Origin: Winogradskya humida
Lineage (GTDB): Bacteria; Actinomycetota; Actinomycetes; Mycobacteriales; Micromonosporaceae
Assembly: GCF_016862215.1 (NCBI RefSeq)
Contig: NZ_BOMN01000117.1
Location: 29,235-93,234 of the forward strand
Reading direction: 5' to 3'
Length of the DNA: 64,000 nt
Shown here: one piece after another, positions 51,809-61,045 of the stretch
Numbering within the stretch: the first letter of the stretch is position 1
Layout of the letters: every line of letters begins with the position of its first letter
Made by a program: the position numbers and the translations under genes
The notes under the pieces: model-generated
Database searches by the model: none
Told to the model about the DNA's origin: nothing
Seen by the model: the letters and a program-made list of their open reading frames with translations, nothing else

Positions 51809-53491
51809 ATGCCGTTCCGCCGCAGACCCCCGTCGGGGGAAGACGGGTTCACCCTCGTCGAGGTGCTGGTCGCCATGGCCGTCATCGGCACGGTCATGGC
51901 CGGCGCCGCGCCGTTCCTGACAAAATCACTCGCCGTCGTCAACCAGCAGCGGGTCACGCAGATCGCGGTCCAGGTCGCGAACGACGCGCTCGAACGGGTC
52001 CGCGCCCTCGACCCGTCGTCGCTGTCGACCGGCCGCAGCGCCACCGCGATCGCCGCGCAGAAGGCCGCCGCCCCGGCCAAGGTGCTCGCCTACCTGAACA
52101 CCATGGACCTTGCGGCCGACCCCATGCTGCCGAGTATCTCGACGGCCGGCATCACCGCGCCGCTGCCCACCGAGGCCGTCCCGATCATCTCGAACGGCAC
52201 GACGTTCCAGCAGCAGTGGTACGTCGGCAAGTGCAACCAGAGCCAGGCGACCATCGCGCTGCCGATCGTCAGCTCCTGCAAGTCCGCGGGGCTGCTCTCC
52301 GTCGGCCTGCCCTTCTTCAAGGTCGTGGTCTCGGTGACCTGGCCGGACAAGTTCTGCACCGGCGGCACCTGCGTCTACGTCGCCACCACGCTCGTCAGCA
52401 TCGGTAACGACCCCGTCTTCGACACCAAGACGGCGGCCCCGACGGTCACCGACCCGGTCGCGCAGAAGTCGTACGTGGGTGAACTGGCCGGTCTGCAGGT
52501 CCTGTCCAGCGGCGGCAAGCTGCCGCTGACGTGGACGGCGACCGGGCTCCCGCCGGGCCTGACGATGACGAGCGCCGCCCTGATCAGCGGTACGCCCACC
52601 ACGGCCGGCTCGTACACGGTGACCGTCACGGTGACCGACGCGCAGAGCCGCACCGACGACTCGACGTTCGCCTGGACGGTCGCGGCCGCCCCGGCGATCA
52701 CCAACCCCGGCGCCCAGACGACCCGGACGAGCACCGCGGTGAGCTTCCAGCCCGTCGTGACCGGGGGCGTCGCCCCGCTCACGTGGACCGCCACCGGCCT
52801 GCCGACCGGCCTCAGCATCAACGCGACGACCGGCCTGATCACCGGGACGACGTCGACGACCACGCAGACGACCGCCGTCATCCTGACCGCGACGGACTCG
52901 GGCACGATCCCGAAGACGGTGACCGCCACGTTCTCGTGGCGGATCCTCACCCCCGTGGCGTTGATCAACCCGAACACGCAGACGGTGAACAACGGCACCA
53001 ACATCGGCTCGTTCACGGCGCTCGCCTCGGGCGGGCTCACGCCGTACACCTGGTCGACCACGAACCTGCCCGACGGCCTCGTCCTGAACACGTCGAGCGG
53101 CGCCATCACCGGCACGATCACCCACGGCACCCGGTACCTGACAACCGTCACGGTCACCGATGCCGCCGGCGGGTCCGCCTCGATGGTCGTCCCCGTCGTG
53201 GTGAACCCCAACCCCGCCGCCACCGACCTGCGGGTGACCACACCGGCGCCGGCCTCACCGAACCAGTCGACCACCGCCCTCGCCACGGTTTCGCTGCAGG
53301 CAGCGGCCTCGGGTGCGACGCCCGCCTCGTACGTGTGGACCGCGACGGGCCTGCCCACCGGCCTGACGATCAGCACTTCCGGCCTGATCAGCGGCAAGCC
53401 GACCACCAAGGGCACCTACACCGTCCTGCTCACGGTCAAGAGCACCGGTACCACCCAGAGCAACCTGATGTTCGTCTGGACGGTGGCGTGA
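51809..53491 (+). CDS. Prepilin-like protein with four Ig-like (He_PIG) domains, GspI/PilV-like
   Basis: A 560-residue protein. The prepilin motif is GEDG|FTLVEVLVAM (cleavage after Gly13, Glu at +5). A pilin-like head (about 40-200) is followed by four putative Ig repeats (about 205-560) each with 'PLTWTATGLPxGLxxxxxxGLIxGTP'-type cores. Such repeats occur in surface adhesins. It starts a three-gene operon with 1-bp and 4-bp overlaps and probably forms part of the pilus tip, presenting an extended binding stalk. Confidence 0.85.
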   Translation: MPFRRRPPSGEDGFTLVEVLVAMAVIGTVMAGAAPFLTKSLAVVNQQRVTQIAVQVANDALERVRALDPSSLSTGRSATAIAAQKAAAPAKVLAYLNTMDLAADPMLPSISTAGITAPLPTEAVPIISNGTTFQQQWYVGKCNQSQATIALPIVSSCKSAGLLSVGLPFFKVVVSVTWPDKFCTGGTCVYVATTLVSIGNDPVFDTKTAAPTVTDPVAQKSYVGELAGLQVLSSGGKLPLTWTATGLPPGLTMTSAALISGTPTTAGSYTVTVTVTDAQSRTDDSTFAWTVAAAPAITNPGAQTTRTSTAVSFQPVVTGGVAPLTWTATGLPTGLSINATTGLITGTTSTTTQTTAVILTATDSGTIPKTVTATFSWRILTPVALINPNTQTVNNGTNIGSFTALASGGLTPYTWSTTNLPDGLVLNTSSGAITGTITHGTRYLTTVTVTDAAGGSASMVVPVVVNPNPAATDLRVTTPAPASPNQSTTALATVSLQAAASGATPASYVWTATGLPTGLTISTSGLISGKPTTKGTYTVLLTVKSTGTTQSNLMFVWTVA

Positions 53492-54180
53492 TGACCCGCT
53501 CACTACGGTTCGGAGCTCAAGCTTCTGAGCACGACGACACCGAGACCCCCGGTGACGCCGGGGTTTCCATGATCGAGATCATGACGACCCTCGGGATCAT
53601 GAGTGTCCTGATGGTCCTGTTCACCGGCGCGATCCTGCAGGTGTTCAAGACGACGTCGGCGACGGACGCGCTCAGCGAGGCCCAGCGGGAGCTCTCGAAC
53701 GCGTTCCAGCGCTTCGACCGCGAGCTGCGTTACGCCTCGTGGATCGGCGACCCGGGCACGGTTGGCAACCGGCAGTACGTGGAGTTCGCCGGCCCGGTCC
53801 CCACCACGTGCTACCAGCTGCGCCTGAAGCCGGGCGCGGACGGCCTGGGCGTGCTGCAGATGGTCACCTGGACGCTGGGCACCCCACCGGCGGCCTCCGC
53901 CAACGGGCAGACGATCGCCTCGCAGATCGACCTGACCACCGGCGTCGCCCCGTTCACCAAGCAGGGCTACGGCGCTAAGCCGTACGCATCGGCCAGCGCC
54001 AGCCCCGGCGGCGCCATCGTCGGCGGCGACTTCACCAGCGTCTTCCAGCGCCTGCGGGTCCAGCTGACCACCAAGGTCGCCGCGGGTGACGCGCAGATCG
54101 ACACGACGTTCACCGCCCTGAACACCTCGAACCAGACGCTGGCCACGAACGGATGCAGCGAGGGGAGACCCACCACATGA
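53491..54180 (+). CDS. Prepilin-like minor pilin, GspJ/PilW-like
   Basis: A 229-residue protein with a type III signal-like segment: Gly24|Val25-Ser-Met-Ile-Glu29, then 'IMTTLGIMSVLMVLFTGAIL'. The +1 residue is Val rather than Phe, which PilD enzymes tolerate. The rest ('LSNAFQRFDRELRYASWIGDPG') is typical of GspJ/PilW pseudopilins. ATG overlaps the preceding TGA (TGATG) by one base. Confidence 0.85.
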   Translation: MTRSLRFGAQASEHDDTETPGDAGVSMIEIMTTLGIMSVLMVLFTGAILQVFKTTSATDALSEAQRELSNAFQRFDRELRYASWIGDPGTVGNRQYVEFAGPVPTTCYQLRLKPGADGLGVLQMVTWTLGTPPAASANGQTIASQIDLTTGVAPFTKQGYGAKPYASASASPGGAIVGGDFTSVFQRLRVQLTTKVAAGDAQIDTTFTALNTSNQTLATNGCSEGRPTT

Positions 54181-55772
54181 TCACCACCCGACGCTTCGGT
54201 AAGGGGTTGCGCCGGCGCTTCGATCAGCGCCCCGACTCCGACGAGGGCTCGATGGCGATGGCCATGATGGTCACCCTCGTCGCCATGACCTTGACGGCCG
54301 GCCTCGTCCCGCTGGTGCTGAACCAGCTCAACACCACCCGGACCGTCGACGCCCGCACGGTTTCGCTCGACGCGGCCCAGGCCGGCATCGACGCCGCCGT
54401 CGGCCAGCTGCGCGGTTCCACCTCGCTGACCACCCTCACCGACGGCACCACCAAGCTCGTCGGCAGCCTCCTGAGCCTGCCGCCGTGCCTGGTCTCCGGC
54501 ACCGCGGACCCGATCGCGGGCATCACCTCCAGCGTCGCCGTCCTGCGCTACAACGTCAAAATCGCCTACTACGGCGTCCCTGACGCCGCCACGGACGAAA
54601 CCCCGACGCTCCTCAGCTGCCCCACAGCACTGCTCCCGCTGACCACCGTGCCCTCGACCGCCGTCCTCACCTCGACGGGATCGAGCTCCCCCACCGGCTC
54701 GCTCGACCAGGGCAGCACCAACACCCGCACCATCCAGGCGACCTACACCTTCAAGGTCAACAACGAGAACATCACCGGTGGCGCCATCCAGCTCGCCGCT
54801 CCCACCACGAACCCGCTGTGCATGGACGCCGGCCCCACCGCCTCCCCCGCCGCGGGCGCCGCGGCCACCGTCGCGCTGTGCAAGACGGGCGGCAGCAGCG
54901 ACCAGCGCTTCGCCTACACCACCGACCTCGCGATCAAGCTCATCGGCTCGGAGACCAGCGCCGCACCGACCGGCATGTGCCTGGAAGCCCCGGTCCCGCA
55001 CGCCACCGACGGCGCCGTCACCTTCCAGCCCTGCGCCGGCCGGGTAGCGAAGCAACAGTGGAGCCTCGACGACAACTCGAACTTCCGGGGCACCGGCAAC
55101 GGCGTCAGCCTCGACAGCTTCTGCCTCAACGCGAAGACAGCCGGCAGCGCCGGCCCGATCGTCCTGGGCAGCTGCAGCGGCACCACGAACAAGAACGTCT
55201 TCCGCTCCCAGGCGGGCGTCGGAGCCGGCATGGCCTCGGCAACCACCAAGCAGCTGGTCAACTACAAGCAGTTCAGCCGCTGCCTCGACGTCACCAACTT
55301 CGACTACACCAACAAGAACGTCGGCTACGAGATCGTCTGGTACTGCAAGCAGGCACCCGACGGCAACGTCCCGATCAACCAGCAATGGGTCCTCCCCGCC
55401 ATCTCCCTCGACCTCGCCACCGCAGTAACCGGCCGCATCCGCACCCCCGCCGGCTACTGCCTCAAAACCCCCACCACGACTGCCGGCTACGTCACCATGG
55501 CCGCCTGCACTCTCACCGGCATCCTCACCGACCCCAACCTCGGCTGGAAGGTCTACGGCGACACCGGCAACTACGCCACGAGCTACCGCATCGTCGACGC
55601 CAACGGCTACTGCCTCACCCCCACCGACCTCACCGTGGCCAACCCGGACACCCACTCCGACGGCACCGCCAAGGTCAAGGTCGCCCCCTGCACCAGCTCC
55701 GAACTCCAGAAATGGAACGCCCCGGCCAACTTCAACCAGCCCCTGGCCGTCACCAACACCCAGGAGAAGTAA
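54177..55772 (+). CDS. PilX/GspK-like minor pilin with C-terminal ricin-type lectin region
   Basis: A 531-residue protein from ATG 54177 (GGGGAG upstream, ATGA overlap). The leader Gly24|Ser25 precedes 'MAMAMMVTLVAMTLTAGLVPLV'; the +5 Glu is missing, as in GspK/PilX tip subunits. Residues about 200-530 contain repeated Cys-rich, QxW-like blocks ('CLEAP...Q.CAGR..KQQWSL', 'FCLNAKTAG', 'CLDVTNFDY') resembling ricin B beta-trefoils, so carbohydrate binding is likely. It would sit at the very tip of the pilus. Confidence 0.82.
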   Translation: MITTRRFGKGLRRRFDQRPDSDEGSMAMAMMVTLVAMTLTAGLVPLVLNQLNTTRTVDARTVSLDAAQAGIDAAVGQLRGSTSLTTLTDGTTKLVGSLLSLPPCLVSGTADPIAGITSSVAVLRYNVKIAYYGVPDAATDETPTLLSCPTALLPLTTVPSTAVLTSTGSSSPTGSLDQGSTNTRTIQATYTFKVNNENITGGAIQLAAPTTNPLCMDAGPTASPAAGAAATVALCKTGGSSDQRFAYTTDLAIKLIGSETSAAPTGMCLEAPVPHATDGAVTFQPCAGRVAKQQWSLDDNSNFRGTGNGVSLDSFCLNAKTAGSAGPIVLGSCSGTTNKNVFRSQAGVGAGMASATTKQLVNYKQFSRCLDVTNFDYTNKNVGYEIVWYCKQAPDGNVPINQQWVLPAISLDLATAVTGRIRTPAGYCLKTPTTTAGYVTMAACTLTGILTDPNLGWKVYGDTGNYATSYRIVDANGYCLTPTDLTVANPDTHSDGTAKVKVAPCTSSELQKWNAPANFNQPLAVTNTQEK

Positions 55773-55788
55773 CCCACCCCGCCCCGTC

Positions 55789-55832
55789 CCGCGGAGCAGA
55801 GCCCGTCCTCATCAGGCGGCTCTGCTCCGCGG
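55789..55832. terminator. Bidirectional terminator after the minor pilin operon
   Basis: Perfect 15-bp arms CCGCGGAGCAGAGCC and GGCTCTGCTCCGCGG with a 14-nt loop, between the convergent pilX-like and merR genes. Confidence 0.88.
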
Positions 55833-55837
55833 TGTGC

Positions 55838-56560
55838 TTATCCCGGGAGAGCCGGCCGGTTGCGCACCAACTCGGCTCGTTGCTCCCCGGTCATGCCGTC
55901 CCAGGCCTCCTGTCTGCGCGCGGACATCGCCGCGAGCTCCTCAGACGACAACCGCTCGCTCGACTCCCGGCGGTATGCGGCCATCCGCTCCAACTCCTCA
56001 GGCGTATACGTGTGCTCCACTGCCGTCGTCCCTTCGATAAGTCGCACAAGCACCCCCGCGGACGGGTCGCCCACAGCATCGAACTGGGCCAGCACCACCT
56101 CGAGCCGATCCCGCAACTCACTCGCCCGGGTGATCCGATCAACCACCTGATCGAGCTGCCGCAACACCAACTCCCGCACATCCAGCCCACCACCCACACC
56201 GCCGCCACCGCCACGGCCGCTGCAATCACATCCGCCGCAGTCACCGCCGCCACGGCCGCCGCAGTCACCGCAGTCACCGCAGTCACCGCCGCCACAGCCG
56301 CCACGACCGCCACGGCCGCCGCCGGAACCGTCGCCGTCGAGCAAGGCGGCGATCTCGGCCAGCGAAAACCCGAACCCCCGCAGCGCAACCACCCGATGCA
56401 GCCGCCGAACATCCCCGGCTGTATATCGCCGATGCCCGGCAGCATTGCGCCGCGAAGGCCGCACCAACCCGATCTCGTCGTAGTGATGCAGCGTGCGCAC
56501 GGTCAAACCCGTCGCGGCAGCCAGCTCGCCAACGCTCCAGGTGGGCTCTTCAGCTCCCAT
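55838..56560 (-). CDS. MerR family regulator with a Gly/Cys-rich insert
   Basis: A 240-residue MerR/TipA-like protein. The N-terminal winged helix (about 8-75) reads 'WSVGELAAATGLTVRTLHHYDEIGLVRPSR'. Residues about 75-125 form an insert made almost only of Gly, Cys, Asp and Arg, with seven cysteines in CGDCGDC-like runs. A dimerisation helix (about 130-165) and a TipAS-like helical tail follow. The insert could bind metal or simply be a triplet-repeat expansion. The palindrome at 56576-56594 lies just upstream. Confidence 0.88.
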   Translation of the reverse strand: MGAEEPTWSVGELAAATGLTVRTLHHYDEIGLVRPSRRNAAGHRRYTAGDVRRLHRVVALRGFGFSLAEIAALLDGDGSGGGRGGRGGCGGGDCGDCGDCGGRGGGDCGGCDCSGRGGGGGVGGGLDVRELVLRQLDQVVDRITRASELRDRLEVVLAQFDAVGDPSAGVLVRLIEGTTAVEHTYTPEELERMAAYRRESSERLSSEELAAMSARRQEAWDGMTGEQRAELVRNRPALPG

Positions 56561-56575
56561 GAATCGACCGTACGA

Positions 56576-56594
56576 CCTCCCCTTACGGGAGGGG
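56576..56594 (-). promoter_or_regulatory. Candidate MerR operator
   Basis: CCTCCCCTTACGGGAGGGG is an interrupted inverted repeat of the type found between the -35 and -10 of MerR-controlled promoters. It lies 16 bp upstream of the merR start and includes the stop codon of the neighbouring propeller gene (56583-56585). Confidence 0.5.
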
Positions 56595-57938
56595 CAAGCG
56601 CCAAACGGTGGTGGGCCCCGTCACAGTCGGGCAGGCGAGGTAGGGCAGCGCAACCTGGCATCCGTAGGACCGTGCGGTATCCAGCGATCCCACCGTGTGC
56701 GGCACCCCGTCGGCCGGATCCAGCAGCTGCACCCAGGTCCGGCCCGCGATCCGCAGGTCAGCGCGGAGTTGCAGCCCCTGCGCCGTCCAGTCGACCTCCG
56801 CCAGCAGCCGCAGCACCGCACCGGTCCGCGGGTCGATCGCGGCGTATTCGGGTGGTCGCGCCACACGCCGTTCGTGATCGTCGACTCCGGAGCCGACACC
56901 GGAGTTGACCACCGGGCCGTCCGGTGTGGGCCGGTACAGGATGACCGTGCCGTCGCTGCGCTGGGACACACCGGACCAGCCAGGGGCCGTCCAGCGCACC
57001 GAGCCGTCCGCCGGGTCCAGACCGCTGACCTCGTTGTTGCCGGCGACACAGAGCATCGGGCCGCAGGTGGTCACGGCACCGTAGGGAATCTTGCGAGCCT
57101 GCCATTCCAGGACCAGGCCGGGCAGCCGGTACGCAGTGAGCGCCCCCATCTCCGTGACGTAGACCCTGTCCCCGGCGGCGTCGACGATGACGTCGGTCGT
57201 GTCGGGCTTTCGGCGTACCCCCAGATCTCCCTCTCCCAGCACGGACCCGTCAGCGAACCGCAGGGTGGTGACGTGCCCGTCGAGACCCAGCACCACGATC
57301 CGGCCGGTGGCTCTGTAGTTGTGCGGGTCGGAGAGAGCGTCGATGGAGCGGCGCCAGATCGTCGTGCCGGTGCGGCCGTCGGCGAGCCTGAGCTCCGCTG
57401 TGGTCTGGGTGAGCTCGGTCCGCAGCAGCACCTTGCCGGCGGCCGTCGTGACCACCGAGGTGTTCGCACCGGTCACGCGCCAGAGGATCGTGCCGGTCGC
57501 GGCGTCCAGGAGGGTCATCCGGGGGTCCGAGGCGGACCGCGCGAGCAGCAGGGTGCCGGTGTCGTCCAGGGTCAGCACCTGCACGAGCTGGGGAACCTTG
57601 GTGGCCCAGAGTTCCTTGCCGGGGCCTTCGGGCCCATTGCTCAGGGCGTACCGATGGATGCCCGCTTCGACGGAGGGGTTGCGGCCGAATGTGGCGGTGA
57701 AGAGTGCATCCGGCGACAGTTTGTAGGCCGCGGCAGCGTCGGTGCCGGCGGCGAGCACCTCGCGCAGCTCTCCTCGCGACGGCACCGACGCGGTCAGGCT
57801 GAGCAGGGCAGCGGCCAGGAACGCGCCCACCAGCACCGGTCTGAGCCGCGGGCGCGGGATTCGGGCCACCGGCGGCGCGGGCGGCGGTGGTGCATCGAGA
57901 TCGATCAACGGCACGGTGTCCGGCACGCTTGTCAGCAT
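56583..57938 (-). CDS. Membrane-anchored PQQ-like beta-propeller protein
   Basis: A 451-residue protein. A cytosolic proline-rich head (1-33) and one transmembrane helix (about 34-52) lead into an external beta-propeller with repeated 'LDAATGTILWRVTG', 'LADGRTGTTIWRRS' and 'LDPADGSVRWTAPG' blades, typical of PQQ_2 folds. No PQQ-binding or catalytic residues stand out. Such proteins often serve as scaffolds. Its stop codon is inside the merR control region. Confidence 0.82.
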   Translation of the reverse strand: MLTSVPDTVPLIDLDAPPPPAPPVARIPRPRLRPVLVGAFLAAALLSLTASVPSRGELREVLAAGTDAAAAYKLSPDALFTATFGRNPSVEAGIHRYALSNGPEGPGKELWATKVPQLVQVLTLDDTGTLLLARSASDPRMTLLDAATGTILWRVTGANTSVVTTAAGKVLLRTELTQTTAELRLADGRTGTTIWRRSIDALSDPHNYRATGRIVVLGLDGHVTTLRFADGSVLGEGDLGVRRKPDTTDVIVDAAGDRVYVTEMGALTAYRLPGLVLEWQARKIPYGAVTTCGPMLCVAGNNEVSGLDPADGSVRWTAPGWSGVSQRSDGTVILYRPTPDGPVVNSGVGSGVDDHERRVARPPEYAAIDPRTGAVLRLLAEVDWTAQGLQLRADLRIAGRTWVQLLDPADGVPHTVGSLDTARSYGCQVALPYLACPTVTGPTTVWRLPLP

Positions 57939-58002
57939 GCCCGCTCCGGGCGTCCATGGGTACGCCTAACCACCGCGTGGTGACTGTGGGTAGGCTGCCG
58001 GT

Positions 58003-58653
58003 ATGTCCTACACGGTCCCGCCGACCCGCACGGCTGCCGTGGTGCGTCAGCTCCGCAACGAGATCGTCACCGGGGAGCTCCCGCCCGGCACGCTCATCAA
58101 GGACGCGGAGCTCGCTGCCCGCCTCGGTGTCAGCATCACGCCGGTCCGCGAGGCGATCGCCCAGCTCTCCGTCGAGGGCCTGATCGACATCGCGCCGAAC
58201 CGCACGCGCCACGTCACCAAGATGACCCAGAAGAACGCCCTTGAGTTGATCGACGTCATGAGCGTGCTCGCGTGCGCCGGCTTCGAATGGGGCGTCGAGA
58301 ACCTGACCGACACCCACCTCGACCTGATGCACCAGCGCCAGAAGGAATTCGTCGAGGGCCTGCGCACCGGAAACGTCCTGGGCGCGGCCGCCGCCGGCGC
58401 CGATTTCAGCACCATCGTCATTCTCGCCAGCGGCAACCGCGAGCTGCAGTCCATGGTCGACCTCGTGGTCGCCCGCACCAACCGGATCCTGCTGATGACC
58501 CCGGAGAGCGACATCTGGCAGGTCTGGATCGACGGCCACCAGGAGATCCTGGAGCTGCTCGAACGCGGCGACAAGACCGGCGCGACGACCCGCTACAAAC
58601 AGATCTACACCGAATACCGGGCCAAGGCGGAGAGCCACCTCTTCGACGAATGA
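58003..58653 (+). CDS. GntR family regulator (FCD subfamily)
   Basis: A 216-residue protein: GntR winged helix (about 10-75, 'ELAARLGVSITPVREAIAQLSVEGLI') and an FCD domain (about 85-205). It is divergent from the propeller gene (64 bp) and convergent with the LLM gene (1-bp gap). The ligand is unknown; the propeller gene is the most likely neighbour under its control. Confidence 0.92.
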   Translation: MSYTVPPTRTAAVVRQLRNEIVTGELPPGTLIKDAELAARLGVSITPVREAIAQLSVEGLIDIAPNRTRHVTKMTQKNALELIDVMSVLACAGFEWGVENLTDTHLDLMHQRQKEFVEGLRTGNVLGAAAAGADFSTIVILASGNRELQSMVDLVVARTNRILLMTPESDIWQVWIDGHQEILELLERGDKTGATTRYKQIYTEYRAKAESHLFDE

Positions 58654-58654
58654 A

Positions 58655-59560
58655 TCAGACCGTCGCCAGCTCCGGCAGCAGGGGCGCGAGCAGATCAAGG
58701 GCATTCCGGCGTACGGCATAGCGCGTGATCCCCCAACGCTCACGATTCCGGCGCACCGCCCCGACGATCTCGTCCGGGGTGCCGACGAGGAGAAACGGCA
58801 CCTCCCGCAGGTCAGTCACGCTCAGCCCGAGTGAATCGGCCTTCTCCGCCAGCGCGCCCGCGGGATCGTCCGTGATCTCGACCTGCTGCACCAGCGCCTC
58901 CAGCACCGGCTCGCCATCCGAGCGGGCCAGGGCCACCTGCGCATCGACATCGTCGAGCCGCCACCGCGCCTCGTGCTGATGCCCATCGGCCTTGGTCCGC
59001 CCCAGCCCCGTCAGCCCGACGATGTCAGCATGCCCGCTCGCCCAGCGCAACAACCGCGAATTCGCGGTGCCGACCAGCAACGGAACGCGACCCTGCACCG
59101 GCCGCGGCTCGGTCAGCTCAGCACCCAACATGGTCAACTCAGGCGTCGCCACAGTGACCTTCTCCCCGGCAAGCAACCGCACGGTCGCCTCAGCCACCGC
59201 AATCGCCCGATCCACCCGCCCCCGCGCATCCGGCCGCACCTGCCCGACCGCATCCCACTCCGCAGGCGTGTGCCCCGCCCCCAACCCGAGCACAGCCCGC
59301 CCACCCGAGACCACATCCAGGGTGGCAACGTCAGCCGCGAGCAGAATCGGCTCCCGCACCCCGGCATTCGCCACGTACGACCCCAGCTTGATCGCCGAGG
59401 TCACGGCCGCAGCCGCAGCGAGCGCCACAAACGGCGACGCACACGACCCCGGATGATCCGCAACCAGCAACGCGGAAAACCCCGCCCTTTCCGCCCGCCG
59501 CGCGGTCTCGAGCCACCCCGCAGCATCATCCGGATCCGCCTGAACCGAGAACTCAGCCAT
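58655..59560 (-). CDS. LLM class F420-dependent oxidoreductase
   Basis: A 301-residue luciferase-like TIM-barrel protein with 'RRAERAGFSALLVADHPG', 'VLGLGAGHTPAEWDAVG', 'RVPLLVGTANSRLLRWASGHADIVGLTGLG' and 'EVPFLLVGTPDEIV', characteristic of the TIGR03621-type F420-dependent group of actinobacteria. It likely reduces or oxidises an unknown substrate with coenzyme F420. It overlaps the upstream MmyB-type regulator gene by 8 bp, so that regulator is in the same operon. Confidence 0.9.
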   Translation of the reverse strand: MAEFSVQADPDDAAGWLETARRAERAGFSALLVADHPGSCASPFVALAAAAAVTSAIKLGSYVANAGVREPILLAADVATLDVVSGGRAVLGLGAGHTPAEWDAVGQVRPDARGRVDRAIAVAEATVRLLAGEKVTVATPELTMLGAELTEPRPVQGRVPLLVGTANSRLLRWASGHADIVGLTGLGRTKADGHQHEARWRLDDVDAQVALARSDGEPVLEALVQQVEITDDPAGALAEKADSLGLSVTDLREVPFLLVGTPDEIVGAVRRNRERWGITRYAVRRNALDLLAPLLPELATV

Positions 59561-60458
59561 GCCCCGATTCTCCGGACCGCCACCTCGCCGCGCCGCCCCG
59601 CGAGCCCGTTTCCGCTTCCGCCTCCGGCGAAACGACCTCCTGGGTAGCGGCCAGCGACCCGAGCAGGGCCAGCGAACGGGCGCTCTCCGACCCCGCCTCG
59701 GCGTGATAGATCACCAGCAGCTGCCCGTCGCTGCCCCCGATCTCGAGCTTCTCCCGGCGCAGGGTCAGATCACCCACCTCCGGGTGATGAAATGCCTGCG
59801 GCGCACCCTCACGGATCTTCACATCATGGCGAGCCCACAGCCGCCGAAAATGCTCACTGACCAAAGACAATTCACCGACGAGTTGTACGCACCTGGCGTC
59901 ATCGGTCGCCGAACCCACAGAAACCCGGAACCCGGCAACCATGCCCGCCAACGCCCGCTCGAGGTCGGGATAAAGGGCCCGCTCGCCGGCGTCCAGAAAC
60001 ATCGACCGCAGCCGGTTGGCCCCCACCACAAGATTCGGCGACAACGCCCGAGCCATGGCGTTGGACGCCAGCACGTCGAAGTACCGCCCCTCGACAAACG
60101 CCGGCAACCCGACCGTCTCCACCAGCTGGGCGATCCCGACCGGCACCCGCTCCCGCCGTGGCCGTTCCCGCCGCGCCCGCGACCGCGGCTGAGCAAGGGT
60201 GATCAGATACTCGGCGGCCCCCGGATCAAGCTGAAGCACCCGGGCCAGCGCCTCCAGCACCTGCACGGAAGGATGCCGGTCCCGCCCCTGCTCCAACCGC
60301 AGGTAGTAATCGGAACTGATCCCGGCCAGCGTCGCCACTTCCTCACGCCGCAGTCCGGCAACCCGCCGCAACCCACTCACCCGCAGCCCGACATCCTCCG
60401 GACCGACCAACTCCCGCCGAGCGCGCAGATAATCACCCAGCGCATTACCCTCGTCCAC
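59553..60458 (-). CDS. XRE family regulator with MmyB-like ligand-binding domain
   Basis: A 301-residue regulator. The XRE helix-turn-helix (about 28-85: 'GLRREEVATLAGISSDYYLRLEQGRDRHPS') is followed by an MmyB-like PAS domain (about 105-270) thought to bind fatty acids or similar ligands. These regulators typically adjoin and control short-chain or LLM oxidoreductases, as seen here. Confidence 0.93.
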   Translation of the reverse strand: MDEGNALGDYLRARRELVGPEDVGLRVSGLRRVAGLRREEVATLAGISSDYYLRLEQGRDRHPSVQVLEALARVLQLDPGAAEYLITLAQPRSRARRERPRRERVPVGIAQLVETVGLPAFVEGRYFDVLASNAMARALSPNLVVGANRLRSMFLDAGERALYPDLERALAGMVAGFRVSVGSATDDARCVQLVGELSLVSEHFRRLWARHDVKIREGAPQAFHHPEVGDLTLRREKLEIGGSDGQLLVIYHAEAGSESARSLALLGSLAATQEVVSPEAEAETGSRGGAARWRSGESGHG

Positions 60459-60482
60459 CCACCCAAGGTAACCCCGCCCCCC

Positions 60483-60704
60483 TCAACTCCCAGGCGCCAA
60501 CCCCGGCCCGCCGACCACAGCCGGATCCCCCTGCAGCAGCGCCAACGTGGCATGCACCTGAGCCAGCGCCGCAAGCGCATGCGCCTTGGCCACCTGCTCC
60601 GGCGAGATATCGGACGGAATCACCGCCCCGCTCCAGATCCGCAACTGCTTCGTAGCGGCAGACAGCAACTCTTCGGCCTGCCCGGCATGCTCTTCGGGGG
60701 TCAT
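60483..60704 (-). CDS. Small conserved-looking hypothetical protein
   Basis: A 73-residue helical protein from ATG 60704 ('MTPEEHAGQAEELLSAATKQL ... AKAHALAALAQVHATLALL'). The pattern of a helix hairpin is common in short actinobacterial proteins of unknown role. It lies 24 bp before the regulator gene on the same strand. Confidence 0.65.
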   Translation of the reverse strand: MTPEEHAGQAEELLSAATKQLRIWSGAVIPSDISPEQVAKAHALAALAQVHATLALLQGDPAVVGGPGLAPGS

Positions 60705-61045
60705 GCCTCCCAGCTTCCCAGGAGGCCTCCCGCACCGGAGCAGGCACCAGGCCCAAGTTTGACCATGCCTCGCAGACAACTCCCCGACAGCCCTGAGCTG
60801 GAGTCGTCCCAGGCCGGATACAAGGCGGCACGCAGCACTACATGTCTGTCGCCCGGCAGGGTGACATCACGCCGTTGAGAAGTGTGTGCAGATAATCCAC
60901 AGCGGCCTTGCTTCGGGGCCGCGCCACAATCACGGCTGATTTTTCGGCGCTCTTGGGGGGCCGGAGTCTTCACGCACCCGCGAATGTCCTATCTTGGCTC
61001 CGGCATCGCAACGTCGGACGTCACCCAGAAGATTGGTTAATCCCA
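60705..61045. other. Intergenic region at the start of the lower-GC island
   Basis: No gene is evident. A plausible promoter for the Nudix gene is CTTCAC (60968-60973), 16-nt spacer, TATCTT (60990-60995). Composition shifts toward AT from about 60860 onward. Confidence 0.4.

Noticed and set aside
60777..60878. Short + strand frame ending in RVTSRR
   Set aside because: It resembles part of a small actinobacterial protein but has no ribosome site and merges into an antisense shadow frame.
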